Assembly: GCA_029959085.1 (NCBI GenBank) | Contig: JARWIR010000018.1 | Coordinates: 4,216,001 to 4,280,000 of the forward strand | DNA: 64,000 bases | Source: Nemophila menziesii | Taxonomy: Eukaryota; Streptophyta; Magnoliopsida; Boraginales; Hydrophyllaceae | Direction: 5' to 3' | In this document: one piece after another, positions 1 through 10,686 of the stretch | Position numbering within the stretch: the first letter of the stretch is position 1 | Layout: the number at the start of each line of letters is the position of its first letter | Program-made: the position numbers and the translations under genes | The notes under the pieces: generated by a model | What the model was told of the DNA's origin: nothing | The model's database searches: none | What the model saw: only the letters and a program-made list of their open reading frames with translations

Positions 1-172
1 GCACTTGAATATTTGCATAAGTTCTTCTTAACCTTCGTAGTCCCTGAGGAACGAATTATACTTATTCATTAAAACTTGCATACGATCTGTATACTTGCAG
101 AACCGTGCTCAGTCTAGGGTGTTTATTTACACTTTATTTATATCATATTTTATCACACCCTAGGCGACACCA
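1..172 (+). repeat. 3' end of the 5' LTR of element A
   Basis: This matches the last 172 bases of the LTR at 5499-6987. It ends in CACCA six bases before the PBS. The rest of this LTR lies left of the window. Confidence 0.9.
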
Positions 173-178
173 AGTTTT

Positions 179-196
179 TGGCACCGCTGCCGGGGA
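179..196 (+). other. Primer-binding site, tRNA-Asp type
   Basis: TGGCACCGCTGCCGGGGA lies just inside the LTR. It matches, with two differences, the reverse complement of the 3' end of plant tRNA-Asp(GTC), the usual primer of Athila/Tat elements. It is a primer site for minus-strand DNA synthesis, not a tRNA gene. Confidence 0.85.
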
Positions 197-295
197 TTAC
201 ATCGTTAGTCCTTGTGCAATTATCTAGTGCTTATATTTTAGTTAGTTCTATTTTACGCTTTTCTTTTTAGTTTTTGCTTTCACATGTTTTTACAG

Positions 296-2082
296 ATGGC
301 GAGCCCAAGGAGACTTGATCTTCCTATCACATATAGATTGAAACCACGCGGAATCCGCACTCCAGAAATCCAAGCCGCCAATTTTAGACCAGATCCAGGC
401 ATGATAACGCAATTTGCTTGTCATGGACAATTTAGCGGTGCTACACAACAAGATCCAGTCCGGTATGTTCAGAAATTTATGCAGATTTGTAACGTTTATA
501 TTACCAGAGGCGTTACAAAGGAGCAAATATATAACATTTTGTCCTAATTCTTTTTGACCGGAAGTGCAAGTGATTGGTACGATATCCAACACCCTCACGT
601 TATTCCAGATTGGGACAAGCTTCAATCTAAATTCCTAGACCGATTCTATCCGGTTAGTAGAAGATTAAAAGATATGGTCGAGCTCAAACAATTTATGCAG
701 GAAGACGGAGAATGTTTGGGTGAAGCATGGTTACTTTTTTGGGAGATGAAGGCGAGATGTCCATGCCATACATCATCGCCAGAATATTCATTAACCATGT
801 TCTATGGAGGACTTAATGACGAGTCTAGAGGAAGAGCAGATATTTTAGGAAGAAAAGGTTTTGTGTTATTAGATCCTGAAGAAGCTGAAAATATTATGGA
901 GAATTTTCTTGAGAACGAGAGAAATTGGCTAGTTGAATCAGAAAAACAAGAAGAGACCTTAGACTCTCCAAGGCTCAAAGAGTAAACCCAACAACTTGAG
1001 AAATTACGAGAACAAGCACAAACAATAGCTCAGGTGAATCTAGTACCTACTTTACCTTTATGTCCAGGTTGTGGAGCAAGAAAACATTCGTGGGAGAATT
1101 GCATGAATAATATAGCCCCAACTTCCTCCATATCTCATCAAAGAAACCATTATTCTAATGGTTATTATCATCCTCAAGGAAGTTACGCTAATTATCAGCC
1201 CCCACAAAATAAAAATTGGGTCGGAAATCAAGAGACTTATTATCAACCTCGGCCTCACTCTTACTATCCACCACAACCTACTTATCAAGAAGTGCCGAAC
1301 TCCAAAGAAGCTTATCAAGAACCACCTCAATATTCAATGCAACAAGCTCCACAAAAGCAACCTTCGAGTTTGAATTCAAGTATGGCTGCAATGATGAAAG
1401 TAATGGAAGAAAATATGAAGATGAGCCAGCAAAGAATCCAAACCCAATCCAAGGTAATTAAGAATCTTGAGCATACAATATCACGAATGGCGAGTGTAAT
1501 GCAAAATAGGCCAAAAGGGAAACTCCCAAGTGATACTGTTGCTCCTGAAGATCATGCTTGTCATGCAGTTGAATTAAGAAGTGGAAAACAATTACCTCCG
1601 CCTAAACAAGAACCGGAACCAACCTCTATTCCTGAAAAAGTGGTTGAAGAAATAATTAAAGACAAGGTTGAAGAGGTCATAGAACAAACGAGTGTCCCAA
1701 AGAAGACACTAGAAAGGAAAAAGAGCCCAGTGGTAACCAACACATGCCCTCCTCCACCATTCCCGTCACGTGTCAAAAACCAGAACAATGAAAAAGAATT
1801 CAAGAAGTTCCTTGACATGGTGAACGAGTTAAAAATTAACATCCGGTTTGTAGAAGCTCTCACAAGAATAACAAAATATCGCAAATTCATGAGGTACATT
1901 CTTTCTAACAAACAAGGGACGAATGGATTGCCAGAGGACTGCAAAGCGACAACGAAATAGAGTTACCACAAGACGAACCTACACCCCAGAATTTATGGAT
2001 GAAACCATCCATTGCTCCACAGAATAGATCTGAAAAGTTCATGGGAGTTAGAGGCATGGGGTGTAAATTTCGTCATTCGTAA
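296..2082 (+). pseudogene. gag: Athila-type gag with two in-frame stops and a frameshift
   Basis: Gag forms the retroelement's virus-like particle and binds its RNA. One frame reads from ATG 296 (another in-frame ATG is at 284) to about 1960. It is broken by TAA at 545-547, between 'YNIL' and 'FFLTGSASDWY', and by TAA at 983-985. Both sides of each stop remain gag-like. A CX2CX4HX4C zinc knuckle is encoded at 1061-1102 (CPGC...H...C). A Pro/Tyr/Gln-rich stretch and a conserved 'GKLPSDT...LRSGKQLPPP' region follow. Near 1940 a one-base shift moves the frame to 1948-2082, which ends 'GMGCKFRHS'. No protease or RT follows. The ATG comes directly after a CAG preceded by a T-rich run, which looks like a splice acceptor, but this is only a suggestion. 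Confidence 0.8.
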
Positions 2083-3175
2083 TCGAGGTAACGCGTCTAA
2101 CTTTAAAAGACATTAAACAAAAGTGCTATACGGGAGACAACCTGTAGTTTCTTTTATGTTTTTGTGTTTTTACGTTTTTTGTTTATGTTTAGTTTAGTTA
2201 TTTTTAGTTGATATTGCATGTTTGAGGAAGGTATTAGTTTTTTTGATGTTTAGGTACTAAAGAAATCGAAATTGGGAGGAAAAACGAAATTTTTAGGAAA
2301 AATCAGATGCCAGCTTCGGTATACCGGGCCCTAGGGGCGGTATACCGCAGGCCAGAAAACCCGTACCACGGGGTGTCACCACGGTTTTTTGCCGAGAGTA
2401 AAAAAACGAGGAAGATCAGCTCCGGTATACCAGGCCCCATGGCCGGTATACCGCCCACACCCACTGTGTCAAAAAAAAAAAAAATTGGACACAATCTGAG
2501 AAAACTTCGGCAAGTCATATCTTTGCGCTCGGATGTCGGAATCAGGTGATCTTTGAGCCTAAACCGCATAACTTTTCGAGATTTAGCTGTTGGGGATGTT
2601 TTCGTTCTCGACCGGTATGCCGGCCATAAGTCCGGTATACCGGCCAGAAAACCCTTGACACGAGTAGCAGATTCGGGTTTTATGCCGAGATGAAGATTTT
2701 TGAAGCAAGTAACTCCGGTATACCGGGACCTACGACCGGTATACCGCCCGACACTGCTGGAGAGAGGAAATTTTTGCGTTTTTCAGGTTATAAGGGTAAG
2801 GAGGTTGCTCTATTATGAATTTTTCAATCCTTAAGCTTCTCCTTCTTCCCCAAACCTCTCCCAACTCCATGAAAGCTTCATCAAACCTTCCCTAATCATC
2901 AAAACACTACCCAATCACCATAAAAACACATCCAATTCCTTCTCCATATCATTACAATGGAGATTCAACCACCCAAATTATACCAAATCACATTGAATCC
3001 AAGAATCAAAAGCTTAAATTTTAGAAATTCATCCTACAATTTCTTAAATCCATACCAATCCATGAAGAAATCATCTTACCCACATAGATAATCATCATCA
3101 AATCACCTTTCCTAACCCAAATTAAGCTTGTACAACCAATAATCAAGAGTTTCAAATTTCAAGAGTTGTTACAGC
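2083..3175 (+). other. Non-coding spacer of element A between gag and ORF2 relic
   Basis: No gene is seen here. The stretch holds the paired palindrome block (2317-2746), an A-run near 2471 and AT-rich, C-rich leader-like sequence up to about 3170. In an intact Athila the end of pol would lie upstream of this spacer. Confidence 0.6.
2317..2746 (+). repeat. Four pairs of 12-bp palindromes, core CCGGTATACCGG
   Basis: Eight palindromes of the CCGGTATACCGG type start at about 2317, 2337, 2422, 2443, 2612, 2632, 2715 and 2736. They form pairs whose members are 20-21 bases apart. Successive pairs are about 105, 190 and 103 bases apart, so a repeat of about 104 bp carries each pair. Some half-sites carry substitutions (for example CCGGTATGCCGG at 2612). 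Element B has an equivalent block with a different core. Confidence 0.85.
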
Positions 3176-3190
3176 TTTGAGTTGGGGGTC
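3176..3190 (+). other. PPT-like motif upstream of ORF2 relic
   Basis: TTTGAGTTGGGGGTC is almost identical to the true PPT at 5484-5498 but sits in the interior, just 5' of the ORF2 relic. Element B has the same motif just 5' of its ORF2 (16837-16852). Confidence 0.6.
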
Positions 3191-3235
3191 AATTGAGATG
3201 ATTGAGAGTAATAAACATTATCTACTGTAAGGGAG

Positions 3236-3534
3236 ATGATGAAAAGCAAGGTATTGGATTTAATTAAGAAGAAATCAAGTGATAAAAGTCCTAGTTCCAA
3301 CACAAAGGGTAAAACAAGTCAAGAGAAGAGAGGTCAGCATGCTGTGTTGATTTAATGGGCAAAAAGGTTCCAACTTTAGCGAAGAAAACAACACAACCTC
3401 TACAGATCAAAGACTCTACACCCAAAGAAAAAGAGAAAGCTTCAATGGCCATGATAACTTTTCCAAAGAAATATTTAAAGGAACTACCTTTTTCTTATAA
3501 GAAAGTATTCGAAGAAGAAGTTGATAAAGAAGAA
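3236..3534 (+). pseudogene. Degenerate N-terminal relic of Athila ORF2 (tentative)
   Basis: Two short Lys/Ser-rich frames (3236-3355 and 3355-3534) lie where element B carries its ORF2, just after the PPT-like motif. The first reads 'MMKSKVLDLIKKKS' and stops at a TAA. The second, in another frame, reads 'MGKKVPTLAKKTTQP' and is also rich in Lys and Glu. The assignment rests on position and charged composition only. I could not align it to the element B protein by eye. 3535-4030 contains no open frame that I trust. Confidence 0.35.
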
Positions 3535-4036
3535 TAAAAGAAGATTCATGGAGATTTGGAAAGACTGGGTTGATCTATGTTAATGGTAAGACGTTCTAAA
3601 GACGTTCTTTTTGTGAATTGTATTGTGTGAGGAGAAGAAGAGGATGTGGCACAGTTGATCTATGAGGAGGTGATACGATTTTTTGATCTCTCCCATGTCG
3701 TTATTTAATGCAATATCCTACTATGATCACGTGTCTTGATCGGAAAGCGAATAAGAAGTTGGGTAAAGAAGAAACACGTGAGTTTAAGATAAGTAACAGT
3801 ATTAACAATGCTTGGATCATTAAAGTTTTGAGAGTAATTACGCAACTTTCAAAAGAAGAAAAGGAGTACATCATAAATGCTCCATGATCAATTAGGAAAA
3901 TTCAGTAAAATCCTATCTTAGATGTCGATAAGGCGAGGTAATAGCCTTGAAGAGTATGTTTTCTTTCTTCCTACCATTTCTTTATGTGCAATATTTTCGC
4001 TAATTTTAAATTTAGTTTCTTTCTTGAGTTTTTTTC

Positions 4037-4056
4037 GAGTCGTGGGGACACGGCTC
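4037..4056 (+). other. Conserved 8-bp-stem hairpin
   Basis: GAGTCGTG and CACGGCTC flank a four-base GGGA loop, pairing with one G-T wobble. The same hairpin, perfectly paired, occurs at 15431-15450 in element B, at the same place downstream of ORF2, and a decayed copy is at 21611-21630. Confidence 0.65.
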
Positions 4057-4057
4057 A

Positions 4058-4077
4058 TTTTTGAGTTGGGGGTGGGG
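4058..4077 (+). other. PPT-like motif after the hairpin
   Basis: TTTTGAGTTGGGGGTGGGG follows the hairpin directly, as in element B (15410-15429). Confidence 0.6.
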
Positions 4078-5483
4078 ATTCGTTGTCCTCATCTTCCTTT
4101 TTGTTTTTTTCATAAAATTTAAAATTTTTTTGGGTTGAAATAGGCATAGAATATGTTGAATGTAACTATTGAGCATGATTTTAATTAGGTCAATGATAGT
4201 AAGTAGTATGTTTTAGAAAGATGTCGCAAATATGTTTAGTATGCATGTATCAAAATAGGAAATAAAAGATAGAAAAGTTAATGAGCAATGCTAAGAAGTT
4301 ACGTTGAAACTTAGGGAGAGTTATTTGGTATGTAGAACGTGAGGTTTGAAATTAGTTGAAAACCCGCTTATCTATGAACTAGTAGTGAAAAAGTAACAAA
4401 ATCTGGTAGTAAGAAAAATGAATAAGGCATTTCTTTCATATTAAAGCCACTTGAAGCCTTTTTATACATTCTCACCCTTTTTATTTGATTATTGTTATTA
4501 TTTATCCGTCTTAGCCCCTCTGAGTCTTTCTAAAGCCTTTTATTGAAACACATTATAATACATACCCTTAGTTTGTAGGACTTATCTATATGACCCGCAC
4601 TCGAATCGCAAAACCTGAAACAAGTCGTTTTTAGAGCTTGAGTTTGGGGTGGTGGGTTTCATCATTAGGGAAAATTGGGTTTGGGAATTATAATTGTGAT
4701 TTTATTGATGATGAAAAAGTTATTATTGTAACTCTTTGCTGGGGTAATAGTGAATGAAAAAGAAGCTGCGAGCTAAAATTTGCCAACAAGGGCATAAAAA
4801 GAAAAAAAATATAAATATAAAAAGCGTGATATCTCAACATTAAAAAGAGAGTCATAGCTATACAAAAGAAAAAAATTGATATGAAAAGAATATATATTTG
4901 GACCGGCAAAGTGGAAATTGTATATCATCATGAAAGAGGTTTTATTTGGGATTATTGGGGATGCACATAAAAAAGCATGAATAAACTGGGTTGAGTGAAA
5001 AGATCTTCGAGTGAAAACTCAAGCTCTAGGGCAATGCGTTGATGGCATGTGAGGAGAGAGCCAAAAGATCACTTTTCATTTATCCAAATATACCACACCG
5101 TCCCTAAGCCACGTTATAACCAAAGACCTTAGGATTTCTAGCTACTTGGTGGAGAAACAATTGAGCTATTAGGTAGTAGGTAAGTGGACCATTGAATGCT
5201 ATATTAGGACCTATGAACAACCTATAGCCATTAGCATGAACTAAGTTGAAACCTCTCCTTCTGGCATTGCGAAATTAATCTTGACTTGAATTCATGGATT
5301 GTTGATTATGTGTATATTAAGCATACTTGTGCATTATTTCTTGAGCATTACTACATGAGACTTTTTAGATGCTATGCTCTAGGATCATTCATTGTGTTTT
5401 GTTCTTATTTTCCTCCTACTTCTTCTTCTTGATTATTTGACTACCTACTATTCTTTATTTTTATTATATCGGGACGATACAAC
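4078..5483 (+). other. 3' non-coding region of element A
   Basis: No gene is supported. The short open frames here are AT-rich and have no recognisable motif. The region carries another PPT-like motif at 4637-4656 and ends at the true PPT. Confidence 0.6.
4637..4656 (+). other. PPT-like motif, middle of 3' region
   Basis: CTTGAGTTTGGGGTGGTGGG matches, over nearly its whole length, the reverse complement of 14863-14881 in element B. The sequence around it is otherwise diverged between the two elements. Confidence 0.6.
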
Positions 5484-5498
5484 TTTGAGTTGGGGTCT
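5484..5498 (+). other. Polypurine tract of element A
   Basis: TTTGAGTTGGGGTCT lies directly before the LTR start TGATGT. This is the expected place of the primer for plus-strand DNA synthesis. Confidence 0.75.
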
Positions 5499-6987
5499 TG
5501 ATGTATCCTCATTTGTGATATTAAAATCTATTTCCAAGACATCATTTTAGGTGTATTTAATAGAGTATATGTCGATTTTCTCATGATTTAGTACACTTTC
5601 CTATTTTGTGTCTTGAATTAATTATTTATTATTTTTAGAGCATATTGGGTTTAATTAATTATTTAGTGTGAAGCTTTAGAGATATATGGTAATTAATTAG
5701 AGTCCAAGTTGGTTCCAAGAGTTAAAGGAAAGAAGATAAACATGGAAATTGAAGATAAGGAAGTAAAAGCTAAAAATATGGAAAAGGGAAAACTGCCTTA
5801 ATTCTGAATTTCTGCACCTACGACCACAAATCAGCTTATATCTTAAAATCGGTGAGGAATCTGCAGAAACGGTCAAGAGCAAAGTCGACGATCTTTCCGA
5901 TACGATGAATTTCGACTACTCATACGTGTCAATCAGATGAGTATTGAAGCTGCTAGGACCAAAACAAAAACGGGGTTGATTGCATGATTTTGGGCTACGA
6001 ATTTGAGTTGGACTTGGAGTCCAATAATACCTTCTCCTTCAAGAAAACGAATTAGGTCAACCTATACGCTATAAATACAGCCTCTTAACATTAGAAAATC
6101 TTCCTTGACCAACCTTAAGGTCAGGAAGAAGCTACAACACAAGAAGAGAAGTCTAGAAGGAGCTGTGCATCAATCATGTCTTCTTCAACCTTCAATTCTG
6201 TAATTCTTTTCTTTTCTTTCTTTAGTATGAACTAAATTCTATTTAACTTGAGTTTTAGCATATATGTATGAACCCTAGTTTTGGTTGACATCTATCTAAT
6301 TTGATTGAATTTATGTTTTAATTTCTCTGTTTATGTGTTGGAATTATATTCCGTGTTCTTTACGGTGTACAACGTATAGGATTACCATCATAGTAGTTAG
6401 ATAGCCGGTATATTTGACTATAAAATTAGCACATAACGTCTAGAATAAGGTTTGATCTGACAACCTAGCCTAACTAGATAGTCAATGGTTTAGTGTATTG
6501 CTATTTTATCAATTGCAGTAACAGTTTGCTTAAGTTCTTAGTGACACAGGTAAAACTATTTGAAACTACCTAGCGCAATTGAAACCAAACTATTGAAATA
6601 CTACATGATTCATACCTTACATGTTTAGAACGGCAAAACTAGTGGAGATTACATGCTATTTACTCAAGCTAAACTTTCATACTATCTTCTTTTCTTTTAT
6701 TTTATTTATTTTCTGTCTTATAGTTTAGTAGTTTAGTTTCTTTTATTGAAAATCAAATAAAAATCTTTCTTTCTCTTCTTTACCCTTGCGTATTATTATT
6801 CTAGCTTAATTAATTGCACTTGAATATTTGCATAAGTTCTTCTTAACCTTCGTAGTCCCTGAGGAACGAATTATACTTATTCATTAAAACTTGCATACGA
6901 TCTGTATACTTGCAGAACCGTGCTCAGTCTAGGGTTTTTATTTACACTTTATTTATATCATATTTTATCACACCCTAGGCGACACCA
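5499..6987 (+). repeat. 3' LTR of element A (1489 bp)
   Basis: It begins TGATGTATCC after the PPT and ends GACACCA. Its last 172 bases match 1-172. A TATA-like box lies at 6070-6077. Open frames inside are short and not coding. Confidence 0.9.
6070..6077 (+). promoter_or_regulatory. TATA-like box in element A LTR
   Basis: TATAAATA lies about 570 bases into the LTR, followed by C/A-rich sequence suitable for a transcription start. It is the best Pol II promoter candidate of the element. No start site can be proved from sequence. Confidence 0.5.
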
Positions 6988-8199
6988 GGGACAAATCGCT
7001 AAATATGCATTGATCGGGATTTGGAATTCTCCTTACCCCCGTAAGGGTGGACTAAGGAGCTACTCTCAAGTGCTACAAACCCAGCCAGGGTGATTATAGT
7101 CCACTCTCAAGTGATTAAGTCTATTCTACCCAATTGGACATAGGTTTAATTAAGTTCGTCAGAGTCTCTAATTTCTAACCTACATTCATTAACTAGGCTT
7201 GTATCTAAACCCCCCCGTCAAGGTGATCCAATCACCACTATTTGGAATAGCCTAGATACTAAGTCTTATGATTGGTTCACGACTTTAATTATAATAAATA
7301 AAAGAAAATTAATGAAAAATACAATTTACCCAATTTGATTTCAATTATTAAAATCCCAACTCCAAACACATGAAATAAAATCAAATTGGGATTAACCCAT
7401 TATGCTTTCTCAAGCACTATTTAAGTTTAGCTCATAATTATTGAAAAGACAAAAACTAAAGACATAATTGAGTTCATAATGTTTTACAGAATAAAATAGA
7501 AGGACCTAATTACGGAGTTGAATTGGCTGAGGGTTGAGGATATAGACAGTCTCCAGCTCTTGCTTCTTCTCTAGTGTCTGACTCTTAAGCGTATGTAATA
7601 TTATGAAAAAGGTGTGTGAAAATAAAAGTCCAAAGCCCTTTTATAAGGTAAAATTCGGACTAGGGCTTTTAATAGGGATTAAATGAAAATTAGAAAAAGC
7701 CCAAATCCACTAATTAGGCCCAAATCCCGTAACCGCTGCACCACCTTCACTAAATCAGCTCTAAACGTCTCGTTTCAACTCGGATTGACCTCATTCCAGT
7801 TGCAAACGTTCCATGACTCAATGGGAAACAATTTCTCTTCACAAGTAAGCGGCTAAATCCCCTCTTAGATGGCTCGAAGTCAGCAATCGTTATCAACTTT
7901 CCAGATTTGTAGCTTCAAATTATCAATTCTTTTGGGATATTTCTTCTTGCTTTGACTTCATTACACGATCTTTGACTTTATTCTTTAGTTCCTCTCCTAG
8001 CTAGTATTCAAAACCTACAACTTTTCACTCAAAACAAACCATATTACGCGTAAAAGTTTAATAAATAAAAAATACTAGAATTAAAAGAGGAAAATCGATT
8101 TATTGCATATTAACACCAAAAGTCTATCTAAATAGTCGAATAAACACAAAAAATGATGTCTCTCAAGGGCATAAAATTAGAACATTTAGGGAGACATCA
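6988..8199 (-). repeat. Partial LTR of element C, interrupted by element A
   Basis: Read on the minus strand it starts TGATGTCTCCC (plus-strand CA at 8198-8199). It is colinear with the element B LTR (12328-14021), sharing the C-tract repeats near 7030 and 7210 and the TATA box near 7640. Its 3' end is missing at 6987, where the element A LTR begins. This indicates that A inserted into it, or joined it by deletion. Confidence 0.75.
7639..7646 (-). promoter_or_regulatory. TATA-like box in element C LTR
   Basis: The minus strand reads CTTATAAAAGG at this point, as in the element B LTR at 13462-13469. Confidence 0.4.
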
Positions 8200-8400
8200 G
8201 CCGCGCAAAGAGATGTAAGCATGATTATCCAATCTCTTTCACCCTAAACTCAAAGATGTACCTACCTACACAACAAAATGTTAAACTTTTCTCTCCCATT
8301 ATCTATAATAAACACTAATACATATAAAGAAAAACTAAATTTAATAATACACACTAAAAAAGAAATAAAATAATCTACAAATAGGTTTTTACCTTTCTTT
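8200..8400 (-). other. Short 3' non-coding piece of element C
   Basis: AT-rich. It holds one PPT-like motif on the minus strand (8240-8255, CTTTGAGTTTAGGGTG), about 40 bases from the LTR edge instead of touching it. Confidence 0.45.
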
Positions 8401-9600
8401 GGCTTTTGTTTAACGTCGTTAATCTCGACGAATTACCTCGCGCGCTACGCGGTTTTTAGGAGGTAAATGACCTCCCCACGATTTGGATCTTCCTCACTAA
8501 TGGTATCCTCACCTCCATGATGTATACTGAATAGATAACCATTACCCATGAATGTACCTTTTTTGGTTGTATGTTCATGCTCTATAGTTCCATGTGGTGT
8601 TACCTTAGTAACAATGAACAGACCCTACTACGTTGCTCTCAATGTTTCCGGATAATTGTTGAACTTGAAGTTGTACTTGAGGTCCCTTTGTCCTACTTCA
8701 AACCTCTTTTGAATCCGATTATCATGCAATTTTTTATTTTCTTTTTTATCTCCCAATACGATCTTAAATCAAACTCAAGAGGTAAGTTACAAATCTTACC
8801 AGATACGATTCAATACGGTGATGTACCTAGGGGCATCTTGAAAGCTGTTTTATAAGCTCATAGTGAATCATCTGACTTCATTGATCAATGATTGATTTCT
8901 TGCTGGTCCAACGACCTTCTCAAGAATACATTTCATCTCGCGATTAGAGATTAGTTTGTTTTAAGGTGATAAGAGGTAGACACTCGATGTCTCACTCCAA
9001 ATTTCACAAGTAGCGTCTTTAAGTATTTATTCACAAAATGCGTACCTATATCACTAATAATGACTCTTGGCATCCCATTTATTGTGAAAATATGTGACTT
9101 GAAGTATTTAATCACCACACTTCCATCATTTGCGATTAAAGCCACTATTTCAACCCATTTCAATAAGTAGTCAACAACTAGAAATATGTATTTTGTTTCC
9201 ATGGGATGAATACAAACGGTCCCCAAACATAAAAAATCTCAACCTCCAAAATTTTGTTAAGTGGCATCTCATAAAATCTCAAAATATTTCAAGTGAATTG
9301 ACAACTTTTACATTTCTTGACGTATATACGACAGTCCATGTGAATGGTAGACCAGTAATATATGTATTGAAGTACCTTAGCAGTTGTGCAATCACCTTTG
9401 AAATATCCTTCATATTGCGAGTCGTGACAACTCGCTACAACATCATAGATTTCATGCTCTAGCACACACTTCGAATCATCTGATCAATACATACTTTAAA
9501 TATGAATCTGCCCAAAATTATTTCTTCGCGCTGTGAATCAATATCTTCATCTCGTGTGGTGCTTCCGATAGGAAATGATCCACTCATATTGATTGCTAAC
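8401..9600 (-). pseudogene. pol: Decayed Athila integrase region (element C)
   Basis: On the minus strand this aligns throughout with the C-terminal 380 or so codons of the element B pol (plus 17931 to about 19200). The longest open piece, 9226-8951, reads through part of the integrase core ('VVDYLLKWVEIVAL', 'PRVIISD'). It keeps the second catalytic Asp but stops at 'HLKTN', before the Gly-Gln-Ala-Glu that holds the catalytic Glu. Stops and frameshifts occur on both sides. The coding end lies only about 200 bases from the LTR, so ORF2 and most of the 3' non-coding region have been deleted here. Confidence 0.75.
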
Positions 9601-10428
9601 ACAAATTAATAATATTTATGGGATGATAAAATTTGACATAAGTTGTTTTTTATATTCTTTGGTTTTTATAGTAGTTTATCACCCAATAGTTCTTCATAAA
9701 CTCCCTTTTAAGTGAAATCTTTCAAAGAACCCTCATCACAACCCCTCTTATACCCACGTACCATATTTTCCATGCCTCAGGTCCCTGGTTTGGTGGCCTA
9801 ATTCATATCATCTAAATTTATTTATAAATAAGTTAATATAGATTTGTTGTGTTTTTATTTTCTTTCTAGAACTATTATGATAAACTACCCCTCTAGGATA
9901 TGTTGTTTTTTAGAGAAAAAAAATCCATCCTTTAAACATTTATCATTCATCTCAATAATCCATTTTCTTAAAGTAAAATAACAATGCAAGGGGTCATATA
10001 CATAGGCTTGTTGTTTCCTAAAAAAACAAAGTTTCAGTAATATTCTGAAGAATAATTCATGCTTAACATTTTTTCATTTTTATAACAATAAATAAATATT
10101 CACCGTGGAAAACATTTTCTCATAAAACAGACAGTTTAGAATTTGGATGGTAGTCTTCCAATTTTTATGGGGCCGCCCCGCTGAACCTCATATATATATA
10201 TACATATACATATATATTTATATATATATATACATGAAGCAAAGCTTCATTACGATACAAAAAACGTGGAGTAAATGATCAATTTCTAAAATGTTGTTGG
10301 TGTTCAAGAAAAATATTATATTTCATTTTTGTAAGTCGAAAAACATATTAAAAAAAATTCTTATAACCCAATCACCTATAATTTTATTTTTTATACGAAT
10401 CAACAAAAGTAAAGAAACGTCTACGAGA
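9601..10428. other. AT-rich stretch without a recognisable gene
   Basis: No supported coding sequence. It contains an alternating TA/CATA microsatellite at about 10190-10235. Confidence 0.5.
10190..10235. repeat. TA-rich microsatellite
   Basis: Alternating TATATA and CATATA units form a run of about 45 bases. Confidence 0.7.
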
Positions 10429-10437
10429 TAATTCAAA

Positions 10438-10628
10438 GAGTAATGATATATGTCACCCCTTTTTATGTCACCCTTTTATCACCTTTCTATAAATATGTTT
10501 TGATTTCTTTGAATAGAAGATAGAGAAAAATTAAATAGGATAGAGAAATCAATTCATTGGTACATGTAGGCATACACGTAGGAGGTGATAAAATGGTGAT
10601 ACAAAGAGGGTGACGAATATCATTACTC
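10438..10628. mobile_element. 191-bp MITE, probably Mutator-type
   Basis: The ends are inverted repeats: GAGTAATGATAT at 10438 and ATATCATTACTC ending at 10628. Imperfect inversion continues inward for about 45 bases (GTCACCC... and TTATCACC...). The identical nine bases TAATTCAAA flank it at 10429-10437 and 10629-10637. A 9-bp target duplication with termini starting with G fits Mutator-superfamily MITEs. It has no coding capacity. Confidence 0.8.
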
Positions 10629-10686
10629 TAATTCAAACTATTGGCTTAAGACACATAAACATAAAAGAAAAAACTTGTTTCTCTAC

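Larger units (their letters stand above)
1..6987 (+). mobile_element. Element A: pol-less Athila-type LTR retrotransposon
   Basis: The element runs from a partial 5' LTR (1-172) through PBS, gag, palindromic spacer, ORF2 relic and PPT to a complete 3' LTR (5499-6987). Bases 1-172 align without gaps to 6816-6987, and I see one difference (G at 121, T at 6936). The gag reading frame ends near 2082 and is followed directly by the spacer, so protease, RT, RNase H and integrase are all absent. It is a non-autonomous derivative that must have used enzymes supplied in trans. Sequence to the right (6988 on) belongs to a minus-strand LTR of another family, so this element probably inserted into that LTR. 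The 5' target duplication lies outside the window. Confidence 0.85.

Noticed and set aside
179..196. tRNA-Asp gene
   Set aside because: Only the last 18 bases of the tRNA are matched, on the complementary strand and next to an LTR. This is a primer-binding site.
2303..2569. Open frames on both strands over the element A palindromes
   Set aside because: Same cause as in element B: short palindromic repeats without stops.
2317..2746. Possible CRISPR-like array
   Set aside because: The repeats are palindromes in pairs, spacers are themselves repeated, there are no cas genes, and the DNA is clearly from a plant nuclear genome.
3922..4122. 66-codon hydrophobic frame
   Set aside because: It reads through the conserved hairpin and PPT-like motif in the non-coding 3' part. 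No homologous frame exists in element B.
8571..8855. Plus-strand 94-codon frame
   Set aside because: It is the antisense of the decayed integrase region of element C.
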